The translations under genes were made by a program, and so were the position numbers. This document shows positions 32,724 through 36,335 of a DNA stretch of 36,335 nt, piece after piece; the first letter of the stretch is position 1, and each line of letters starts with the position of its first letter. The DNA comes from Fischerella sp. (GTDB lineage Bacteria; Cyanobacteriota; Cyanobacteriia; Cyanobacteriales; Nostocaceae). The stretch is from positions 1 through 36,335 of the forward strand of contig JANZYY010000002.1 of NCBI GenBank assembly GCA_026419705.1, written 5' to 3'. The notes under the pieces are model-generated. The model was not told the DNA's origin, made no database searches, and saw nothing but the letters and a program-made list of their open reading frames with translations.

Positions 32724-33496
32724 TTGTCAGCCGTTGGTTGTTGGTTGTTGGTTGTTCTACCAACAATTAACTCTTGGTTATTTAATTTTTGTTCTAATTG
32801 CTGGATACGTTCTAGCAAAGAGCGGAGCGCAGTCGCTTCTATATCGGGAAGCTTGCTATGTTCAAGAGGAAACAGAGGCTCATCTTGTTTGCAAGAAATA
32901 TTTCGTCCGGGAACTCCTACCACAGTGCAATCTGAGGGAACATCCCGCAGCACCACCGAACCTGCACCAATGCGGACGCGATCGCCAATGGAAATATTAC
33001 CCAAGACTTTCGCACCTGCTCCTACGACAACATTTTTGCCCAAGGTGGGATGACGTTTACCAGTTTCTTTTCCAGTTCCGCCAAGGGTGACACCTTGGTA
33101 AATCAAGCTGTAGTCTCCGACTACAGCAGTTTCACCAATCACAACGCCCATACCGTGGTCGATAAATACCCCTTTACCGATTTCTGCACCTGGGTGAATT
33201 TCAATCCCCGTCAAAAACCGCCCTAAGTGAGAAATTAAACGGGGGATAAAAAACACCTTGTGATGGTACAACCAGTGAGCGAGACGATGCAAACAAAGTG
33301 CGTGGAATCCAGGATAGCAAAACAATACCTCTAACCAACTTCTTGCTGCTGGATCGCGCTCAAAAATGATGCGAAAATCACTTAACAGAGGTTCCAAAAA
33401 AACTTCAGAAGCCAGAGTTCTATTTTGGTCTGTCTTGGCACTATTATGCTTTTTTGCTGTCTTGGAATTTTGGATCAAGTCTAAGGTTTGTTGCAT
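32720..33496 (-). CDS. nifP: Serine O-acetyltransferase (nif-linked)
   Basis: 258 residues. Acetylates L-serine to O-acetylserine, the first step of cysteine synthesis, to supply sulfur for nitrogenase clusters. The N-terminal ~80 residues are the CysE helical region ([22 protein letters not shown], then [14 protein letters not shown]). The rest is a left-handed beta helix of hexapeptide repeats: [53 protein letters not shown], and [29 protein letters not shown]. Catalytic Asp-His (IDHG) is present. The last ~18 residues ([17 protein letters not shown]) are low complexity and encoded by a GTTGTTGG-type dispersed repeat; the stop overlaps the next gene. cysE is an alternative name, but the nif context favours nifP. 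Confidence 0.93.
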   Translation of the reverse strand: MQQTLDLIQNSKTAKKHNSAKTDQNRTLASEVFLEPLLSDFRIIFERDPAARSWLEVLFCYPGFHALCLHRLAHWLYHHKVFFIPRLISHLGRFLTGIEIHPGAEIGKGVFIDHGMGVVIGETAVVGDYSLIYQGVTLGGTGKETGKRHPTLGKNVVVGAGAKVLGNISIGDRVRIGAGSVVLRDVPSDCTVVGVPGRNISCKQDEPLFPLEHSKLPDIEATALRSLLERIQQLEQKLNNQELIVGRTTNNQQPTADK

Positions 33497-33977
33497 CAGT
33501 TATGCCCTGATTAAAAAAGCAGTTCCCTATTTTTCTGCTTATATCAGGTTGCTTGCAAAGGAACTGTGCATTCGATGCTGATTGGATTTATTGGATTGAT
33601 TAAGGTTGTACTCAATCCCTCAAACCCTGATTTAGTGGCAATTTAAAATTCTTTTGGGGTTAGGGGTGCTAGTATTTTCGGACTGGGGGTTCTGGTATTT
33701 TTGGGTGCAGGGCTAGGTGTTTTTGTACTCAATGCAGGCTCTTTGCCGATAGGACTTTGCAGCGATTTAGGCAAGAGATCTTTGCATAACTTAACGTGTA
33801 CTCATCTGCACAAAAAGATGCTGTTAATGATATGAAGAGTAAAATTTCTGTATATGCAATCACTATTAATATTTTATTATTTTGTTGGGTAAAAAACAAG
33901 TCGCTTAGAAATATGTTGTTAGTTGCTTGTTGGTTGTTGGTTGGAACGACCAACAAACAACAACCAGCAAATAACAA
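33497..33977. other. Spacer between nifP and the MDR gene, with G-rich block
   Basis: No gene accepted. It contains a G-rich plus-strand stretch (GGGGTTAGGGG ... GGGGG ... GGG, about 33655-33705) flanked by two copies of TTGTACTCAAT (33606-33616 and 33723-33733). An inverted GTTGTTGG/CAACAAACAAC repeat (33910-33965) lies next to the stop of the MDR gene. The nifP promoter must lie in the left part but was not recognised. Confidence 0.45.
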
Positions 33978-34925
33978 TCAACTAGTAACAGCGATTGCAA
34001 TTTTGCCTACAGCATGACCATCTTCGCTGTAGGCGTGAGCGACGGCTAATTCTTGTAGGGGATATGTGCGGTCAATAACAGTGCGAATTTTGCCTGCTTC
34101 AATCAACTCTTTCAGATAAACCAAATCTTGGGCATTAGGCAATTCAAATACGAATTTCGCTTTTTTACCAGGAATAAAAGTTGTCAAAATTCGCTGTAGA
34201 AGATTTTCCGGGGTAGGTAGTGTAGTAACGTAAACTCCATTTGGTTTGAGAACTTTTTTGCAATCAGAAAAAGAACGCTTACCAACTGCATCAAAAATAA
34301 TGTCGTACTGCACGGTATCCTGGGTAAAATCTTGTTGCGTGTAATCGATCGCGCGATCGGCTCCTAAAGATTTTACTAAGTCCAGGTTCTTTGTACTGCA
34401 AACTCCTGTTACTTCTGCACCTAACACCTTGGCAATTTGTACCGCAAAAATTCCCACACCACCGGAAGCCCCATTGATTAAAACGGCTTTTCCTGGCTGA
34501 ATTTGACCTTGGTCTCGCAGTGCTTGCAAAGCAGTCAGTCCTGCTAGGGGTACGCAAGCAGCTTCTGTGTAGCTCATATTTGTTGGTTTGAGAGCAGCAA
34601 GCTTTTCCGGAACAGCAGCAAATTCTGCGTAAGCACCTCCACTCAGCGGACTGAGAGTAGCGTAAACTTGGTCTCCGATCTTGAAACGCGTAACATTAGC
34701 ACCAACTTCTACTACCTCACCTGCCAAATCATACCCAAGAATCATTGGGAATTTATTGCCTGTGAGAATTTTCAACATACCCTTGCGGATTTTCCAATCA
34801 ATCGGGTTAACGCAAGTAGCATGAACTTTCACAAGTAACTGATCGGGTTTTATTTTTGGTGGTGCTACATCTTCATATTGCAACACATCTGCGGAACCAT
34901 ACTGATGGATGACAACTGCTTTCAT
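33978..34925 (-). CDS. NADP-dependent MDR oxidoreductase (quinone reductase-like)
   Basis: 315 residues, medium-chain dehydrogenase/reductase of the zinc-free quinone-oxidoreductase branch. The GroES-like N-terminal domain starts MKAVVIHQYGSADVLQYEDV and includes VHATCVNPIDWKIRKG, GYDLAGEVVEVG and FKIGDQVYA. The Rossmann part has LINGASGGVGIFAVQIAKVLGAEVTGVCSTKNLDLVKSLGADRAIDY, a typical NADPH-binding pattern. The zinc-binding Cys/His set of alcohol dehydrogenases is missing, so zinc-independent reduction of quinones or enones is expected. Complete, single gene. The stop codon touches an inverted repeat. Confidence 0.92.
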   Translation of the reverse strand: MKAVVIHQYGSADVLQYEDVAPPKIKPDQLLVKVHATCVNPIDWKIRKGMLKILTGNKFPMILGYDLAGEVVEVGANVTRFKIGDQVYATLSPLSGGAYAEFAAVPEKLAALKPTNMSYTEAACVPLAGLTALQALRDQGQIQPGKAVLINGASGGVGIFAVQIAKVLGAEVTGVCSTKNLDLVKSLGADRAIDYTQQDFTQDTVQYDIIFDAVGKRSFSDCKKVLKPNGVYVTTLPTPENLLQRILTTFIPGKKAKFVFELPNAQDLVYLKELIEAGKIRTVIDRTYPLQELAVAHAYSEDGHAVGKIAIAVTS

Positions 34926-35394
34926 AGTTTCCCTCCTAGTGTCTTAATTTTTCGACTGAACTAAGAAAGCATCTTTTGTGCGGATAAATTCAGTTTAGTT
35001 AGTAATTTTGCAGCCAAACAACTAGCTTTTGAAAGGGAGTTAGAATTGCGATCGCGATCGCCCAAAAAACAACGTTGCTAATCTAGAAACTACTGCTTCC
35101 ATGAAAAGCCCCCTTTGTAAGGGGGATTGGGGGGATCTACATACGTTTCACAGTTAAAGGGAATTGATATAAGTCAGCAAAAATCACTCAAACGACGTTA
35201 AGTAACGTAACATTATTAAAATCAGTTCGCAGTCACTGGCTTTGGGGGGTGTTTTCTATCCTCTGAGATCCTCCCTAACTGAACTGTACCAGATGCGTAA
35301 GCCGCAGGCGTTCGGGCAGGGTAATTTTACCTCTCTACTTTCTAAGGTGGATAAGGGGGGATTCCAAAATCTGGAAGATTGTCAGAACCTGTAA
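34926..35394. other. Spacer with CCCCTTTGTAAGGGGG-type repeats
   Basis: No gene. It contains GCCCCCTTTGTAAGGGGGATT with GGGGGGAT near 35107-35136, a common cyanobacterial hairpin repeat, and a similar GATAAGGGGGG half-copy near 35350. A small palindrome ACGTTA-AG-TAACGT is at 35195-35208. Overlapping HIP1 sites GCGATCGCGATCGC are near 35048. Confidence 0.5.
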
Positions 35395-36335
35395 TTAGTT
35401 TTTATTTGCTCCTGCTAAGGGAAAAATAATTTCTTCTAGTGTTCGCAGTAATTCTTGTTCATTATAAGGTTTAGAAAAGTAGGCTCTTGCGCCTAATTGC
35501 ATCGCTAATTGGCGATGTTTGTCACTGCTGCGAGAGGTGAGCATGGCAACTGGTATATTTTTAAAGTCGTTGTTTGATTTTATCCGCCCTAAAAAACCAT
35601 ATCCATCGATGCGCGGCATTTCAATATCACAGATTACAGCCTGGACCTTCAAGCCACTTTGCAGTTTCTCCAAAGCATCTTGACCGTCTTTGGCTTGTTC
35701 TACTTGATACCCTCCTTTCTCCAAAGTTAGGGCTAAGAAACGCCGGACATTTATTGAATCATCAACAATTAAGATTGTTCCTTTTTGGTCTGTTGACGTA
35801 TCTATAGGTTTCTCTTCAGATGGGGTGAGGAATACTGTCTTTAACTTTGCTGATGGTAGTTGATTGCTCCTGGGCGATCGCTCGTGAGCAGAAATCCAAT
35901 ACAATAATTCATTAACGTTTACCAACGCCACGACTCGACCATCACCCAAAATCGTACAGTTATTAAAGCCGGCAGGCAGAGGAATATTTCCTTCGACGCG
36001 GCGAATGGCAACTTCCTGTTCACCCCAACAACGGTCTATTTGTACAGCTACTGGTTGATTGTTTCCTTTAACAACTAAGACGCTAGCAGCGTTAATGGCA
36101 GGGGGAGTTTCTAGGTTAGGGTTGTCGTAACGGGGACAATTAAACTCTAAATAGCGACCAAGGCGAATCAACGGTATCATGGTTCCCTGCCAATTGATGA
36201 CTTCACTATTTAGCATCGGGAATACATGCTCGCTTTGCAGTAGGAAGATTTCCGACACTGTATCCGTGGGGAAAGCCAAAAGCATGCGATTGGTTTCTAC
36301 GAGCAGCACTCTTGCCACGGAGAGGGTAAATGGCA
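35395..36335 (-). CDS. CheA-type hybrid kinase, C-terminal part (CheW + receiver)
   Basis: Partial: the frame stays open upstream to the window edge (LPFTLSVARVLLVET reads through the GTG at 36318), so this is the end of a larger protein. The visible part starts inside a CheW-like domain (VARVLLVETNRMLLAFPTDTVSEIFLL ... VINWQGTMIPLIRLG ... INVNELL-type end). A linker follows, then a receiver domain: ILIVDDSINVRRFLALTLEKGGYQVEQAKDGQDALEKL with acidic pair, VICDIEMPRIDGYGFL with the phosphoacceptor Asp, and MLTS and SKPYNEQELL. The arrangement fits cyanobacterial CheA-like hybrid histidine kinases of chemotaxis-type operons controlling motility or development. A two-domain CheW-REC protein starting at GTG 36318 is less likely. 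Confidence 0.85.
   Translation of the reverse strand, partial: PFTLSVARVLLVETNRMLLAFPTDTVSEIFLLQSEHVFPMLNSEVINWQGTMIPLIRLGRYLEFNCPRYDNPNLETPPAINAASVLVVKGNNQPVAVQIDRCWGEQEVAIRRVEGNIPLPAGFNNCTILGDGRVVALVNVNELLYWISAHERSPRSNQLPSAKLKTVFLTPSEEKPIDTSTDQKGTILIVDDSINVRRFLALTLEKGGYQVEQAKDGQDALEKLQSGLKVQAVICDIEMPRIDGYGFLGRIKSNNDFKNIPVAMLTSRSSDKHRQLAMQLGARAYFSKPYNEQELLRTLEEIIFPLAGANKN

Noticed and set aside
33729-33977. 82-residue minus-strand frame
   Set aside because: Starts inside a GTTGTTGG inverted repeat and has no domain; likely spacer.
36316-36318. GTG start for a stand-alone CheW-REC protein
   Set aside because: The frame remains open to the window edge with sequence typical of a CheA internal CheW domain (PFTLSVARVLLVE).

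Overview
This window is chromosomal DNA of a filamentous, probably heterocyst-forming cyanobacterium (Nostocales-like). The octamer GCGATCGC (HIP1) is scattered through genes and spacers. The gene set includes cyanobacterial markers: a ferrochelatase with a C-terminal chlorophyll-binding helix, a KGK-domain protein, a DUF2949 protein, an Asr1405-type protein, an 806-residue sucrose synthase, and a nif accessory cluster. Gene-poor spacers carry the heptamer-like and inverted dispersed repeats common in these genomes. No plasmid, phage or CRISPR signature is visible.

Layout, left to right. (1) 0.1-2.4 kb: a short-chain dehydrogenase on the minus strand, then a plus-strand gene of unknown function that looks broken by indels. 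(2) 2.4-6.5 kb: tRNA-Val(GAC), gatB, an array of three very short RNA genes each with its own promoter and terminator, then argJ. (3) 6.7-10.5 kb: a small unknown gene next to a decayed pirin gene, a site-2-type membrane metalloprotease with CBS domains, a membrane protein with a Cys-rich tail, and a probable outer-membrane beta-barrel. (4) 10.5-13.1 kb: mostly non-coding, with strong hairpins, two small unknown genes and an unlisted 38-residue membrane miniprotein. (5) 13.1-20.5 kb: sucrose synthase, two peptidoglycan-binding-domain proteins, and a large GH57/DUF3536 protein. (6) 20.5-28.5 kb: housekeeping and membrane genes (KGK protein, BrkB/YihY, purB, DUF4126, hemH, methyltransferase, alpha/beta hydrolase with a coupled small gene). 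(7) 29.4-33.5 kb, minus strand: nifP (serine acetyltransferase), Asr1405-type gene, DUF2949 gene, a new 39-residue membrane miniprotein, nifV, nifZ, nifT and a thioredoxin-like [2Fe-2S] protein. (8) 34-36.3 kb: a zinc-free MDR oxidoreductase and the 3' end of a CheA-type hybrid kinase that runs off the window.

How parts work together. NifP supplies O-acetylserine for cysteine and hence Fe-S cluster assembly. NifV makes homocitrate for FeMo-cofactor. NifZ assists P-cluster or MoFe maturation. NifT is a conserved small partner of uncertain role. Start/stop overlaps (nifP/Asr1405-type ATGA, nifV/nifZ 14 nt) argue for co-translation. Sucrose synthase is known in Anabaena to act in sucrose cleavage and nitrogen-fixation carbon supply, so it fits the same lifestyle, but it is 15 kb away and no shared regulation is visible.

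The most distinctive observations are the triple sRNA-like array upstream of argJ, the 39-residue membrane miniprotein inside the nif cluster, a 36-bp palindrome between the divergent hemH and methyltransferase genes, and two genes visibly in decay (pirin and the 1.1-2.4 kb gene). All functional calls come from reading the sequence and from memory of the families; no database search was possible.
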